A DNA stretch of 64,000 nt from Paralvinella palmiformis (lineage: Eukaryota; Annelida; Polychaeta; Terebellida; Alvinellidae): the NCBI GenBank assembly GCA_025642065.1, contig JAODUP010000329.1:186001-250000 (forward strand), given 5' to 3'. The notes under the pieces were generated by a model. The model saw only the letters and a program-made list of their open reading frames with translations. It did not search any database and had not been told where the DNA came from. Below, in pieces: positions 63,760-64,000 of this stretch. Position 1 is the stretch's first letter. Each line of letters starts with the position of its first letter. A program made the position numbers and the translations under genes.

Positions 63760-63985
63760 TTTGAAACACTCACTGTCTGCAAATGGTGTGATAGGAACGG
63801 AAAACTTTAGCACTACATCAGGAGTTAAGCAAGGTAGTATCTATAGCATCAAGCTTTTACATCCTATTGACCCAACTATTGATGCTGTAGATGCACTCGG
63901 ACCAGATGATTGGCTAGAATCTACTTGTATACAACTTGGCTACCTACATCAAAAGAAAAAATGCAAACCAAGCCGAAGGCCTTGA
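63760..63985 (+). mobile_element. Possible reverse-transcriptase fragment
   Basis: The frame reads ENFSTTSGVKQGSIYSIKLL, then PTIDAVDALGPDDW. T-S-G-V-K-Q-G-S is the conserved block before the catalytic Asp pair in non-LTR RTs. The following YADD segment is not seen before the window ends. Confidence 0.35.
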
Positions 63986-64000
63986 AGACAGATGGAATTG

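Overview
The window is nuclear DNA of a multicellular animal. Genes are broken into exons with GT/AG borders, intergenic DNA is AT-rich and packed with microsatellites, and tRNA-derived SINEs and worn non-LTR retrotransposons are frequent. The style suggests an invertebrate, perhaps a lophotrochozoan such as a mollusc, but nothing here fixes the phylum. All gene models below are inferred from reading frames, splice-site phase and homology between the modules; no transcript was available.

The main content is a local family of macro-domain proteins. Gene A (3069-6472, +), gene B (13540-18840, +) and a probable two-module gene C-D (21574-28842, +) lie head to tail. Gene E (32880-35889, -) faces them. 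Each module has a long low-complexity tail rich in Tyr-based and Pro/Lys-rich peptides, sometimes a KH-like domain, and a C-terminal macro domain. On the plus strand the macro domain is spread over four exons with conserved phases (1, 1, 0). Only B keeps both ADP-ribose-binding loops; E keeps the second; A, C and D have lost both. The three modules with a KH-like domain are exactly the ones with the most degraded pockets. No ADP-ribosyltransferase or WWE domain is visible. An orphan copy of the last macro exon lies antisense in an intron of B (17071-17412). The array looks like a recently expanded scaffold-type family that could read ADP-ribose (B, perhaps E) or has been turned to other binding (A, C, D), with tails suited to SH2/SH3 partners. 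That role is inference.

A second, unrelated gene F (42553-45499, -) is a four-exon, 351-residue type II membrane protein resembling the DUF1647 putative glycosyltransferase group.

The rest is repeats. There are non-LTR relics (6.7-8.1, 10.5-12.1, 15.3-16.6, 23.7-25.1, 43.7, 55.5-56.6 and possibly 63.8 kb), a pogo-type transposase relic (52.6-53.7 kb), two MITE-like elements (9986-10519 and 44854-44997), at least three tRNA-derived SINE families, four minisatellites, a diverged inverted repeat pair (36.4 and 47.7 kb) and many TA, GT, TC and TGAG tracts. From 56.6 to 64 kb I see no convincing gene, only one candidate exon (62681-62774).
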